Below are positions 8,734 through 18,022 of a DNA stretch of 64,000 nt, piece after piece. Below the pieces are notes generated by a model. That model was not told the DNA's origin. It worked only from the letters and a program-made list of their open reading frames with translations, and did no database searches. A program made the position numbers and the translations under genes. Source of the DNA: JAHIKV01 sp963733145 (lineage in GTDB: Bacteria > Planctomycetota > Planctomycetia > Pirellulales > Thermoguttaceae); contig CAVTCJ010000021.1 in the NCBI GenBank assembly GCA_963733145.1, forward strand, positions 1-64,000. The letters are read 5' to 3'. How positions within the stretch are numbered: the first letter of the stretch is position 1; each line of letters opens with the position of its first letter.

Positions 8734-10356
8734 ATGCTCAGGAATTCCAAGATCCATTTCGATCGGCTTTCGCCGACAGCACGCATTGTGGCCGTTGGGG
8801 TTGTATTATTGTGCGGCTTGCTTGTGGTTGGCCTGCGTGGGCCTGCTGGACAACAAGTCCTGGCAGATGATTCTGCGAAGGCTGCCCAGGCGAGTGCTCC
8901 GAATGCGATTGTAGAGGGAATCGGGTGGAAGGGTATCCGAGTCGGCGCCACCAGAGAAGAACTTGTCAAAGCTCTGGGCAAAGCAGACGATGATTCTACG
9001 TCAGACTGGCTCAAATGGAAGAACAACCGCCATATCGAATGCACTTTTCATGGCGGCGACAAAGTGGCGGAGGTGAGATTTAACCCAGGATTCGAGGGAG
9101 CCGTGACCAATGGACTCAAGCTAGGTTCTCCCGGGCGTGAGGTATTGAGGCTCTACGGGGAGCCCGACCACGTCATCGACGGGGCCAACGGCGCCAAAGA
9201 ATACGAGTATTCGCACAAAGGCATTCTCTTCTGGACGTATCAGGGAAGAATCACGCAGATCGTGGTGTTCAAGCCTTTCAGCTCATCACGCGGCCAACCA
9301 GCCAACAGTCTGGCAACACGGTCTAGGCCGGCGACCGAAACGGGCACCAATCCTGGAGCCGCTTCGCCGGCGGTTTGGAAACAGATCGCTGCGCTGAACC
9401 GCGCGGCCGAAGCTGCGCCGAAGGTCACCTCGGTCCATATCGCGGCCGAAATGCGCACGCCGCCCCAGGACAATTTCTCCGCCATCGGCGGCAAATATGA
9501 ATTCGTGCCCATCGACGTCTGGAAGCAGTTCGGCGACAAACCGAAATGGCGGGTGGAAAAACCCGAACGGGTGGCCCTGATGAACGGCGAGTTGACGGTA
9601 ATGCTCATTCGCAAACAGATCGTCGTGAGATTGGCTACGCCCGCCGAATCGGCGTTCGACAACTACTGGCTCGTGAGGCTTTGCGACCCGAAGGAAATCA
9701 TCCAGCGAAATCTCCGCGGCGCGTTGGCCAAGGGCTGGGACGTGAAGGCCGCCGAGGAAACCACGCCCGGCGATGAAAAGGAAGTTGTGTTCACCGTCGA
9801 GGCCAAGTCGGCGCTCCCCGCCGGCGACTATATGAGGAACAAGTTCTTCGGCTCCGCCGATATGCGGCTCGTCTATCGCTTCGCCGCAAAGACCGCCAGG
9901 CTGGCGGGCTTCGACGCGTATCTCCGCCAGCCCGGCGGAGAGGTCAAGGTCTTCACCGTCGGGCACGTCGAGTACAACCAGCCGATCGACCCAAAAGTCT
10001 TCACGCTGGAGATACCCAAGACGGCGGTTGAATACAAGGAGCCGCAGCGGCTGCCCGACAATGAGAAATACGAAAAGATGACGCCCGCGGAAACGGCCCG
10101 GGCGTTCTTCGAGGCCTGCGCGAAAGAGAATTGGAGCGAAGCCGGCAAGTTCTACCAGCCGTTGAGCGGCGAGATGAAGAAATATCTGGGCGGGCTCCAA
10201 CTCGTGCGTCTCGGCAAGCCGTTCAAGTCGAAATCATATCCCGGCTGGATGGTGCCCTACGAGATCAAGTTCAAGGACGGCCGCACGAAAAGTTACAATC
10301 TGGCGGTCCGCAACGACAACCCGGCCAAGCGGTACGTGGTCGACGGAGGACTCTGA
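8734..10356 (+). CDS. C-terminal sensor part of the M56 receptor, or a separate exported protein
   Basis: An ATG at 8734 with a good GAGGAG site could start a 540-residue protein. However, the open frame continues upstream into sequence matching the M56 family end (RTFLPTQTTFLRRIAMLRN), so a fusion broken by a frameshift is favoured. A membrane helix (IVAVGVVLLCGLLVVGLRG) is followed by a small repeat domain (GIRVGATREELVKALGKADD, LGSPGREVLRLYGEPDHVID), which resembles SmpA/OmlA-type folds. A larger domain with LolA-like beta strands (VHIAAEMRTPP, MRLVYRFAAKTARLAGFDAY) comes next, and the protein ends with a small helical domain. This part probably forms the extracytoplasmic sensor. The ligand is unknown. 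Confidence 0.7.
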   Translation: MLRNSKIHFDRLSPTARIVAVGVVLLCGLLVVGLRGPAGQQVLADDSAKAAQASAPNAIVEGIGWKGIRVGATREELVKALGKADDDSTSDWLKWKNNRHIECTFHGGDKVAEVRFNPGFEGAVTNGLKLGSPGREVLRLYGEPDHVIDGANGAKEYEYSHKGILFWTYQGRITQIVVFKPFSSSRGQPANSLATRSRPATETGTNPGAASPAVWKQIAALNRAAEAAPKVTSVHIAAEMRTPPQDNFSAIGGKYEFVPIDVWKQFGDKPKWRVEKPERVALMNGELTVMLIRKQIVVRLATPAESAFDNYWLVRLCDPKEIIQRNLRGALAKGWDVKAAEETTPGDEKEVVFTVEAKSALPAGDYMRNKFFGSADMRLVYRFAAKTARLAGFDAYLRQPGGEVKVFTVGHVEYNQPIDPKVFTLEIPKTAVEYKEPQRLPDNEKYEKMTPAETARAFFEACAKENWSEAGKFYQPLSGEMKKYLGGLQLVRLGKPFKSKSYPGWMVPYEIKFKDGRTKSYNLAVRNDNPAKRYVVDGGL

Positions 10357-10408
10357 GCGCGAGGCCAGGTTGTGATGGCAACAGGCCGTTGTCCCCCACC
10401 ATTCCTCG

Positions 10409-10750
10409 ATGAAGATGATGGCAATTTGGCTCATGCTCCTGTTCGATGCGACCGGACTTCTGATCCTCGGGCTGTCCGTTCCGCTGGCTCAGCGTCGGGT
10501 AAGACCGAACCGCTGGTATGGATTTCGTACCCCAAAGACGTTGAGCGACGAACGGATATGGTATGAGGCCAATGCCTACGCGGGGCGGATGCTCGCGTAT
10601 GCCGATCTGGCCTTTCTGGCAGCAGTGGCCATCCTCTTTTTCGTAATGCGAGCGAACTTCATCGCCTACAATATCGCGTGCCTCATTGCATTGACTGGCA
10701 GCGTATTGACCGCCACGGCGCTGAGTTTTCGGCGCCTGCGATCACTCTGA
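10409..10750 (+). CDS. SdpI-like small membrane protein
   Basis: This 113-residue protein has about three membrane helices: an N-terminal helix (MMAIWLMLLFDATGLLILGL), one near residue 65 (YADLAFLAAVAILFFVMRA) and a last one ending in a basic tail. Between the first two is PNRWYGFRTPKTLSDERIW, the conserved signature of the SdpI/YhfL family. In Bacillus, SdpI gives immunity to a secreted toxin and controls its repressor; most family members have no known role. The gene follows the M56 gene by about 50 bases on the same strand. The start could also be one of two neighbouring ATG codons. Confidence 0.8.
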   Translation: MKMMAIWLMLLFDATGLLILGLSVPLAQRRVRPNRWYGFRTPKTLSDERIWYEANAYAGRMLAYADLAFLAAVAILFFVMRANFIAYNIACLIALTGSVLTATALSFRRLRSL

Positions 10751-10787
10751 GCTCGCAGGTCCCCTGCGGTCATGGACGGGCGGACTG

Positions 10788-12331
10788 CTAATTGGCGTTC
10801 GAGAATTGAAAGGCAAACAGATCGGCGTCTTTCAGGACGAACCGCAGCCGGATGGCACGGTTGGACAAGGAGGCGAGGTTCGGCCCCTGCCGCCAAGAGA
10901 CGGTCCGCTCGAGCTGGTCGCCGATGATCTCGGGGCAATCGGCCAGGGTGAAGCCGGGGATCGGCCGGCCGGCGGCGTCTTGGATTTCGACCCGCACGCT
11001 GCCCGCCGCCGAGGTCGAATAGTTGATCGCCAGCCGGTCGCCCGAGAAGCGGAGCGGCTTGGTGGTCATCGCACCGCCGGCGAACGGGGCATGGACCGAA
11101 GCGAAGCCGTCCGGGCGCAGCGTGTAGCGGCGGACGTGCGCGGTCGGATAGCCGCAATGATGGAGCACGTAGAGCGAAAGCTCGTCGGGGGCGGCCTGCA
11201 AAATGCCCTCCGCGGCGTAGCTCGCCCGCGAGGTCCAATTGTACGGATCGGGGCCGGGGCGAAGATAGGCTTCGAGGAACGTCCGTTTCAACTGCGTGCC
11301 GCCGCGGGTCGAGATCAGCATGATGTCGGTGCAGTCCTTGACGTACTGCTGGGGCGTTCCCAGCGCGGCGATCTGCTCGGGGCTCAACGCCCGGCGGCCC
11401 TGCATGAACCGCGTCGGTAGCCCCAGGTAGATGTGCGGGGCGCGGACGTAGGCGCGAGCTGGCTGGTGTAGAGTTGTTGCAGCGGCTTGCCGTCCGACGC
11501 GAGCGCCTCGGGCCGGCTCCAGTTCACGAAATCCCGCGACGTGGTTCGGGCGATCCAGCGGATGCGGTTGTCTTCGGCCCAGATACGGAAATAGCACACG
11601 TAGCAGCCTTCTGACTCGGACCAGAAGGAGACGTTTTGCGAATCGAAGGCGTGCCGCTTGTCGGATTTATCTCGGGTGATGACCGGCTCATGGCGCAACT
11701 GCCGCCAGTGAAGTCCATCTGGCGAGACGAAGGCGACCAGCCCGCAGTCGGCGGGACTCTCGAACGACGACAGTCCGCCGAGGGCCTTGTAGCGCTGGTC
11801 GGCCGGGGCGGCGGGGTTGGCGTCTACGAAGGGGGCGAAGTTGTGGCAGGCCTGATGCCCGGCCAGCATCACGTTGTTTTCCTTCGTGCCATGCACTTCA
11901 TACAGCCCCAGGTTAGGCCGCGTCCAATGGACGCCGTCGTTGCTTTCGGCGCAGCAGGTCACTTCTTCAGGTTTTGTTCCGCGACCGGCATTGGGCAATC
12001 CGCGATAGTACATGCGATAGGCTGGAAAAGGGGACAGGTCCAATTTGTGCGCAGCACCCTTCGGGCCGTTCCGGCAAATTGGACCTGTCCCCTTTTCCGT
12101 CAGCACGGTGAAATATCCGCAATAGCGTCCTTCCCAAGGCCGGTCCAGCTTGAGCACGATCTCGCGCGGGATAGGCGGATGCAGCCGGAGCGCCACCCCG
12201 TCCAGCCGCGCGATGAGATAGTCGTCCACGACCGGTTCGAGCCGCGTGCCGACGTCGATCGGTTCGGCGGCGACGGCCGCAGATGCCAGGAGAAACACAA
12301 GCGAACAGCACCGCAATATAGTGTTTGTCAT
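10788..12331 (-). CDS. Exported GH32/GH43-like five-bladed propeller protein (cassette B), one frameshift
   Basis: The ATG at 12331 begins a signal peptide (ILRCCSLVFLLASAAVAAEP). Propeller-type strands follow (VVDDYLIARLDGV, YRMYYRGL, CCAESNDGVHWTRPNLGLYE, GLVAFVSPDGLHWRQL), a pattern seen in planctomycete proteins related to the GH32 N-terminal domain. The frame breaks near 11455 (YTSQL then RAYVRAPHIYLGLPTRFMQG) and continues to a C-terminal beta-sandwich ending at 10788, about 514 residues in all. A 73-bp palindrome is translated in frame near residue 80. As the last gene of cassette B it is probably the carbohydrate-acting member. No catalytic acid was identified. Confidence 0.72.
12025..12097. 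repeat. GGGGACAGGTCC palindrome with perfect 22-bp arms inside a coding sequence
   Basis: The arms GAAAAGGGGACAGGTCCAAT(TT) and their exact complement (12076-12097) enclose 29 bases. The element lies inside the GH32-like gene, where it adds about 25 Gly/Pro/Lys-rich residues without a stop codon. Confidence 0.85.
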
Positions 12332-12421
12332 AATGGGGAATTATAGCAGCACAGAGGCCGATGGCACGCCGGCCCACATTTGCGTCGCCAGCCGCCGTGC
12401 CCGCGGCCGCAAAAAGGAGGG

Positions 12422-12856
12422 TTATTTCAAGGGGAGTTTGATGTCGCAGCGGCCGTCGGAATCGGCGCGAATCTCGACGATCAGCGGTGATTTCTCTCCT
12501 GCGTAGATATCCGGCCCCATGCGGACCTCTTCGTCGATCAGGGAGGTTTCGATGCCGTTGAAGCCTTGCACCTTCCGACCGGTTTTCCGACGGGCGACGA
12601 CCTGGACGCGGTGTTTTCCCAGCGGCACTCCGCCCGGCGCCTGGAAATGATATTCGCCATCGACGATCTCCGCCGGGGCGGGCAAACCGGGCGTCCCCTC
12701 GATGGGCACGAACGTCACTCGCCCCAGCGGCACTTTCTCGCCGCCGCAAGTGACCGAGCCGTGCATGTGCTTCAGCGGGGGTTTTCCCTTGCCGCAGCCG
12801 AGCGCAGTCATACAGACCACGGCCAAAAATGCGACGGCGAGCTTAGTATTTTTCAT
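12422..12856 (-). CDS. Small lipoprotein with carboxypeptidase-regulatory-like fold (cassette B)
   Basis: This 144-residue protein has a lipoprotein signal peptide with lipobox TALGC, so it is lipidated at the Cys near residue 21. The mature part (VTCGGEKVPLGRVTFVPIEG, DGEYHFQAPGGVPLGKHRVQ) looks like the beta-sandwich of small planctomycete lipoproteins found beside DUF1559 genes. These are related to transthyretin-like or carboxypeptidase regulatory domains. Its ATG overlaps the end of the upstream DUF1559 gene by 14 bases, so the pair is probably co-translated. A paralogue (25789-26283) holds the same place in cassette D. Its function is unknown. Confidence 0.85.
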   Translation of the reverse strand: MKNTKLAVAFLAVVCMTALGCGKGKPPLKHMHGSVTCGGEKVPLGRVTFVPIEGTPGLPAPAEIVDGEYHFQAPGGVPLGKHRVQVVARRKTGRKVQGFNGIETSLIDEEVRMGPDIYAGEKSPLIVEIRADSDGRCDIKLPLK

Positions 12857-13794
12857 CGATCACTTCCCCGCCGTTGCGGGTGGTCAATGCCCAGAGAGTC
12901 GAAAGTTTAATGGAATCGTTGAGGAACGACACGTGGCCGTCGGCGAAGGTGAAATTGGCCCCGCCGGGGTGCTGGCTCTGCACTGCGCTTTGCTGGTAGA
13001 ATCTGGCATTGGGATTGTTGATCCCGTAGTAAGTCGTGATGCGGGCGACGCCGGCCCAGGAATTGGCCAACTCGCACACGCTGTTCGGGCAATAATCGGC
13101 GGCTCGAGTGCGATTGTTTCCACGGATCGTCGTCGGGATACGCGTCCCGCTCGCCGACGATCAGCGTATGGCTCGTACCGTCGGCGACGTCGCGTATGGC
13201 CACGGAGGAATAGAGGAAAATACAGCCCGATCCGCCGTTGGCGGCGTCGGCTTGGGCGTAATCGATGTTCAGATGCGTGTATATCGCGGAATAGCGGGTG
13301 GGGGCGATGTCCTTGATGCCGGGAATAAAGCGGCAGCAGGTGGAAAGTATCGCCGGCGCGGAACTGGGGCATTGGTAAGTGCCCAGAAAGGTCTTAATTA
13401 CCGCTTGGTTCTCGACCCTGTCGTAAGGAACGTCGTAATCGACCATCGCGCCCACGTTCCCCTGCTCGATGTAGGGAAGAATCAGCCCGGACCACTCGAA
13501 GGTCCACAAATTCTGGTAAGGATCGCCGGGTGGAAGATAGCGGGACCCGTTGGGGAACCTGCCGTAATTCTCGTGGTATTCATGCAGTGCCAGGCCGATC
13601 TGCTTCATGTTGTTGCTGCACTGCGCCCTTCGCGCCGCCTCCCGCGCCGCTTGCACCGCCGGCAGCAGCAGCGCGATCAGGATGCCGATGATCGTGATCA
13701 CGACCAGGAGTTCCACCAAGGTAAAGCCCAATTTAGGTTTTAAGACCGGGGATTTGCTGATGGTGCAATCGTTGGCGGAAGGGGAGCTTTCCAT
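12843..13794 (-). CDS. DUF1559 prepilin-like protein (cassette B), one frameshift
   Basis: The ATG at 13794 gives a short leader and then the prepilin motif GFTLVELLVVITIIGILIAL and QAAREAARRAQC. The frame shifts near 13095: adding one base joins DDDPWKQSHS to RAADYCPNSVCELANSWAGV. The second part carries the H-X9-DG signature HPGGANFTFADGHV and ends GGEVIDEKY at 12843. The intact length would be about 317 residues. It overlaps the following lipoprotein gene. As with the other three copies, it is expected to be processed as a pseudopilin and displayed or used in secretion. Confidence 0.88.
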
Positions 13795-13842
13795 ATTTCA
13801 CCGTGCAAGTGCATTATAACCTTATCGTGCAATGGACTAAAC

Positions 13843-13912
13843 CGATTCAGGAGCACGGGGGACACCCGGCCATGTTCGCCAAGACGGCCGATTCCGTCCC
13901 CCGCAGCTCCTG
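13843..13912. other. Long hairpin upstream of the DUF1559 gene (cassette B)
   Basis: The arms CAGGAG-ACGGGGGAC and GTCCCCCG-CTCCTG enclose a second stem made of GGCC(ATGTTCGCCAAGAC)GGCC. The inner part is shared with cassette A (about 2095-2120). Hairpins of unrelated sequence occupy the same place in cassettes C and D. It could be a leader RNA, an attenuator or a processing site. Confidence 0.5.
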
Positions 13913-13961
13913 AATCGAATTCCATATTCCACATCAAATTGTAGCGATTCCATGTTCTGTG

Positions 13962-13992
13962 GTTGGGGTGGCAGTTTAACTGCCACCCCAAC
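13962..13992. repeat. PEP-CTERM 3' palindrome (cassette B)
   Basis: GTTGGGGTGGCAGTTTAACT...CCACCCCAAC begins about 10 bases beyond the stop of the PEP-CTERM gene that ends at 14002. Confidence 0.75.
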
Positions 13993-14001
13993 CAAAGGTC
14001 C

Positions 14002-14799
14002 TTACTTCCGTTTTTTCCCTGCGTAAGCCAGCAGTCCGGCCAGACCGCAGGCCAGCAAAGCCAGCGTGGACGGCTCGGGAACCGCTTGACCGACTCTCAT
14101 GTAGTCATAAATCACCGTTCCGGTTACGCCGGAAGATGAATAATCTCCCATCCACATAATGGTGGGGTTGCCGCCGATCATGGCCTTGGTATCGATCAGG
14201 GCGTCGTTCAGATAAATATCCACGTTGCCGTCGTTTTTGCGATGGAGCTTGACGTTGTAGAACTGCCCTTTGTTCAGATTCACATTTGTCCCGATGACTT
14301 CGGGGGCACGATTTGACCCGTCGGGAGCCGCGTTATCCCATCCATACCATCCCAATTGGAACGGGTCGGTGGTATCCCCGGTTATCGCCCGCAGGTCAAA
14401 GCCGCGGATATAGTTGAGCGGTGCGGCAGGCGATGCGGTAGAGTTGGAGCCGCTGAGTAACACCCACTGCCGGTATGAGACTGTCGGCTTTCCGTCCATT
14501 TCGGTGGCGGCAACAACGTTGAAGGAAGTTTCCACCCACCAATCGTTCGGCGTGGCGCTGAAATTGAGCGCCGGATCTGTGAGCAGTATAATTCCACCGC
14601 CCGTGGTGGTGGTTTGAAGTGTGGCCTTCCCGTCCGCCACGGTTGCAGTTCCACCGCCAGGATTATACTTCGTGAACCACTGCGAGAGGTTGTTGAAATC
14701 CTCGGAGAAGATGCTGCCGTCGATCGCCTCGGCGCGAACCGCGGCCGATACTCCCAGCACCATGAACGCGACCAGCGAAATAGTAGTTGCACGCTTCAT
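14002..14799 (-). CDS. PEP-CTERM secreted protein, homologous to the sensor domain of its neighbour FecR (cassette B)
   Basis: The start is the ATG at 14799 behind AAGGAG. A signal peptide (ISLVAFMVLGVSAAVRAEA) leads into a concanavalin-like beta-sandwich and ends in VPEPST, a hydrophobic helix and YAGKKRK. The sandwich lines up along its length with the C-terminal domain of the FecR-like protein encoded just upstream. Shared points include an ADGKAT/ADGMAI site, NDWW/QDWW, RGFDLRA/QGFDLRA, LGWYGWDN/LGWWGWDN, KGQFYNVKLHRK/KGRFYMVAVHRK and YDYMRVG/VDYVRVG. The secreted protein and the sensor may therefore bind the same kind of molecule. The ligand is unknown, but the fold suggests a polysaccharide. 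Confidence 0.87.
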   Translation of the reverse strand: MKRATTISLVAFMVLGVSAAVRAEAIDGSIFSEDFNNLSQWFTKYNPGGGTATVADGKATLQTTTTGGGIILLTDPALNFSATPNDWWVETSFNVVAATEMDGKPTVSYRQWVLLSGSNSTASPAAPLNYIRGFDLRAITGDTTDPFQLGWYGWDNAAPDGSNRAPEVIGTNVNLNKGQFYNVKLHRKNDGNVDIYLNDALIDTKAMIGGNPTIMWMGDYSSSGVTGTVIYDYMRVGQAVPEPSTLALLACGLAGLLAYAGKKRK

Positions 14800-14950
14800 G
14801 ACTCGAACTCCTTGAATGAAAAAGTGAACCCAAAATCGAAAGACATACATAACGATTGGGCGGACGTTCCGCTAAAACTCCTCGTGGTGGCAGTCGCCGT
14901 CCGGACAACGCCAACGCTACCGGAGTACGGCACGCGCTTCCCGCCGGCGA

Positions 14951-16858
14951 CTAATGCTCCATGGGCCGGCCCTCCTTCCGGTTCTTTTCCTTGGCCGGAG
15001 GCGCTTTGCCCGCAGGCGGCCCCACTCTCACGTAATCTACGACCTGCTGCCCTCCGACCAACAACGAAACGTCTCCGCAGCATAACAGGACGGGATTTCG
15101 AGAAGCGATCAACGGCTTGACGGCAATCAATCGGCCGTCCAAATAGACGTCGGCCGTGTTGTCGGGCTTGCGATGGACGGCAACCATATAAAATCGCCCT
15201 TTGTGTAGATTTCTCGCCAGCGCCGAGGGGATTCGCTCTGTATGCAAGTTGTCCCAGCCCCACCAGCCCAGGTCGAAGGAGTCGCCGTCGGCCGCTCCGC
15301 GCTGCATTGCCCGCAGGTCGAATCCTTGCATTTCCCAGTCGCCGAAAGCCGTGGAGACTCCGGCGAGCACGATCCAGTCGCGGACCAGTGAGAAACCGGA
15401 GGAGCCGGATGTCAACTCTCCATCCATCTTGAATTTGATCTCCGCCCACCAATCCTGCGGCGAACTGGCGAAGTCCAGCGGGCGAGCGGAGCGTAGGCAG
15501 GAGATGCCCTTGGCCGGAACAAGCTCGGAGCGGATAATCGCCATACCATCTGCGATGGCTACCGTTCCTCCGCCCGAGGTGGCAACGGTCCACTTATCGG
15601 CGTCCACCGCCGCCCCGTTGAAATCGTCCTGAAAAACGTCGCCGGATACGAAGTTTGTTGGATCCACGGGCGTGGCGGCATCGGCCATTCGCCGGACAAA
15701 AACGGGCGCCTTCTCGTTCGTTTTCGTCAAAGCCAGCCCCACCCCGGCGGAGTCCCGCTCGACCCGCGCCGATTCGCCGGCGGAGAGTTGGATCGCGCGG
15801 TTCGGCTCCTCCCCAGCGCCCGTAGTGGCGGGGCGTTTATCTTCAACAACTCGCAACTCGATCCGTCCGCGGAAGACGTAGGAAGTAGTGTTTCCCTTTT
15901 TGCTGACCTCGACGCCGAACTCGGTGCCCAGGTCGGTGACGACGGCCGTGGGAGTGCGGACGGAGAAGAGGGGAGAGGGGAGAGGGGAGAGGGAAGAGGG
16001 ACCGGATATTTGCGGATTTGGAGATTTGGGGATTTGGGGATTTGCCGCTTGCGGCTTCGCCCTCTCCCCTCTCCCCGCTCCTCTCTCCCCTATTCGCGCC
16101 GTCAGTTTGCCCAACGCCAGATAGCCGCCCGCGCGGGACTCGACCTGGTACGTGCAGGGGCCTTCGAGAATGACCTTCGCGCCGGTACCGTAGGTGATTT
16201 CCATCAACCCGGCGGACAAGGCGTACTTGCGGCCCAAGGGAACCGACGAGCCGACATAAGTCATGGTTTCGGGATCGGCCCAGCGGCAATCCTTCATGCC
16301 GGTGACGCGGCCGACGAATTCAAACGCAAGTCCCTTTGGATCGGATGAATCCACACCCGTCGGCGATGGCGACGGCGTGATTTGGTAGTGAGTGAAGGGC
16401 AACTGGAAAATGAGCAGCAAGCCCAGCCCGTATATCACCGTGGCAATCAACAGGCTCAAGGCCGGTTCCCGGGAGAAAATGCTCACCGCACCGCGATAGG
16501 CGCCGGCAAACACCCCGTGGGTAGAAGGGGGAGGAGCGGGAAGAACGGGGACGGGGAGATGAAGAGCACGGCCGGCAATGTCTCCGGCTTCGATCAGGCC
16601 GTTGTTTGCGGTTTCTCCGCTGCCGGACCGCCCGGCATGGCGATCATCGTCTTCGGTCTTGCCGCAAGCCAGTGCGCGGGGAAGAAAGACCGAGATTTCG
16701 ATGAGTTCGACGTACAGGTTCCGGGCCTCTTCGTTTTCCCGCAGCAGTTGTTCGAGCTCGGTGACTTGGGACTCCGTCAACTCGCCGAATAGTCGGGCGC
16801 TTACCAGCGCATCGAGGCGTTTCCACAGCTCGGAGTTTACGGGACACTCGAAACTCAT
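14951..16858 (-). CDS. FecR-domain anti-sigma/sensor with concanavalin-like C-terminus (cassette B)
   Basis: This is the only intact copy of the four (635 residues). The ATG at 16858 overlaps the sigma stop as ATGA. The cytoplasmic N-terminus (residues 1-70; LTESQVTELEQLLRENEEAR) resembles planctomycete anti-sigma N-domains. A membrane helix follows near residue 140 (LSLLIATVIYGLGLLLIFQL), then a FecR beta-roll (VILEGPCTYQVESRAGGYL, TAVVTDLGTEFGVEVSKKGN). From about residue 410 there is a beta-sandwich homologous to the neighbouring PEP-CTERM protein. It probably restrains the sigma factor until the outer domain binds its ligand. The loop splitting the FecR domain is a Pro/Ser-rich insert encoded by 7-bp and 8-bp DNA repeats. 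Confidence 0.9.
   Translation of the reverse strand: MSFECPVNSELWKRLDALVSARLFGELTESQVTELEQLLRENEEARNLYVELIEISVFLPRALACGKTEDDDRHAGRSGSGETANNGLIEAGDIAGRALHLPVPVLPAPPPSTHGVFAGAYRGAVSIFSREPALSLLIATVIYGLGLLLIFQLPFTHYQITPSPSPTGVDSSDPKGLAFEFVGRVTGMKDCRWADPETMTYVGSSVPLGRKYALSAGLMEITYGTGAKVILEGPCTYQVESRAGGYLALGKLTARIGERGAGRGERAKPQAANPQIPKSPNPQISGPSSLSPLPSPLFSVRTPTAVVTDLGTEFGVEVSKKGNTTSYVFRGRIELRVVEDKRPATTGAGEEPNRAIQLSAGESARVERDSAGVGLALTKTNEKAPVFVRRMADAATPVDPTNFVSGDVFQDDFNGAAVDADKWTVATSGGGTVAIADGMAIIRSELVPAKGISCLRSARPLDFASSPQDWWAEIKFKMDGELTSGSSGFSLVRDWIVLAGVSTAFGDWEMQGFDLRAMQRGAADGDSFDLGWWGWDNLHTERIPSALARNLHKGRFYMVAVHRKPDNTADVYLDGRLIAVKPLIASRNPVLLCCGDVSLLVGGQQVVDYVRVGPPAGKAPPAKEKNRKEGRPMEH
15967..16044. 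repeat. 7-bp (AGAGGGG) and 8-bp (GGGATTTG) tandem repeats inside fecR-like gene B
   Basis: Three AGAGGGG units and a partial fourth (15967-15993) are followed by four imperfect 8-bp units (16013-16044). They encode the same FecR loop that carries repeats in the other three paralogues. Neither unit length is a multiple of three. Confidence 0.8.
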
Positions 16859-17407
16859 GGATTATCTTCTCCGTGCAGGCCATCCCGCATACACTCGAAC
16901 AGGTCGCTGCGAATCCTCGACAAGGCCGAATACGTGCCGGCCAGGGAGCGGCCCATCTCGACGGCGACGTTCCTTGATTTTCCGTTTCTCCGCATAGCAG
17001 CGCCGCAGCAGATGCAGCGCCTCTTCGCTGAGTTTCTTGACGCAATCGGCAAGCACTTCCAGACGCCGATCCGGCTGCCGGGGCGTCTCGGCGATTTTGG
17101 CCATTACGAGATTCTCGACTTCGTCGCACAGCAGAAGCGGTTTGCGTTGGCTTTGTTTATGATGGGTGCGCACCATGTAACGGGCGACGGTCCGCGCCCA
17201 GGCGAGAAAGTCGCTGCCCGGCCGGAACTTCTCGAATTCCTGCCACAATTGAAGTCTCGTTTCTTGAAGGATGTCCTCGGCGTCCTGCCAACGCGGGACC
17301 AGCGCATGGATGCAGGCCGCTACTTGTAGTTCGTGCCGCCCAAGCAGGACGAGAAACTCGCGGTTGCGCCGTTCCGCATCGGAAATATCGTCAACCTTCT
17401 TTTCCAT
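16855..17407 (-). CDS. ECF sigma factor, Rhodopirellula/Verrucomicrobium family (cassette B), one frameshift
   Basis: The ATG at 17407 has GGAG eight bases upstream and is preferred over an in-frame GTG at 17416. The sigma-2 region (DAEDILQETRLQLWQEFEKF, DFLAWARTVARYMVRTH) and the start of sigma-4 are intact. Near 16971 one extra A changes KDVAVEMGRSLAGTYSALSR to an Arg-rich stretch. Removing it restores a normal helix-turn-helix and a stop at 16855 that overlaps the fecR-like start. The corrected length is about 184 residues. It should be the regulator of cassette B, restrained by the product of the next gene. Confidence 0.88.
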
Positions 17408-18022
17408 GCAAACCACTCCGGCTGGGAATAAGCCGCCCTCTCAGAGCCCCCCGAACATGCAGAGCGTCGTTTCGCGGACAATTGCGGAAACGGAGGGGTC
17501 TTTGCCCGCAAATGTGCAAGAAATCACGTTCCGCCAATATCAGAGGGCCGATACTCCAAAAACTTTGCACGAGGATTTCAATTATCTCCGGCAAGAGGCT
17601 TTGCCGATCGTTTTCCTGCCCGGAAATGCCGTCCGCCGGAGTCCAAACAACCGGCGGATCGCACGGCTTCAGGGCCTATTATAGTATTTTTGCCCGGAAG
17701 CCACGGGTCGGTTGCCGCTTACGGCCGGCAACAGCAGGGAGACCCCGCTGGAGAAGGGCGCCGCCGGAGTGGGATTGTCCCGTGATTGTGGTCGAGACAG
17801 GTCCGCTCAATAGCGAAAGCGGGCCTCAAATCCGTCTTCGCCGAGCGCCGTGTTCTGATCGGCTCGGCGGCGGTCCCGACTGTCCAATGCGTGATATGGG
17901 CGACGAGAAAGAATCGCACCCTTTTCCTTTAAGGAACGCCCCCGGGACACCGTCAAGCATTCGATTACCGTAAACCAAGCCGTGCCAACGTTCTCCGCTG
18001 CAAGATGCAAGCCGCCGATTTA
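17408..18022. other. Intergenic region upstream of sigma gene B
   Basis: No gene is supported in these 615 bases between the cassette C enzyme gene and sigma gene B. A minus-strand ACTATAATAGG (about 17677-17687) is a candidate -10 box about 270 bases from the start codon, which would leave a long leader. No repeat of the window's main families was seen here. Confidence 0.5.
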
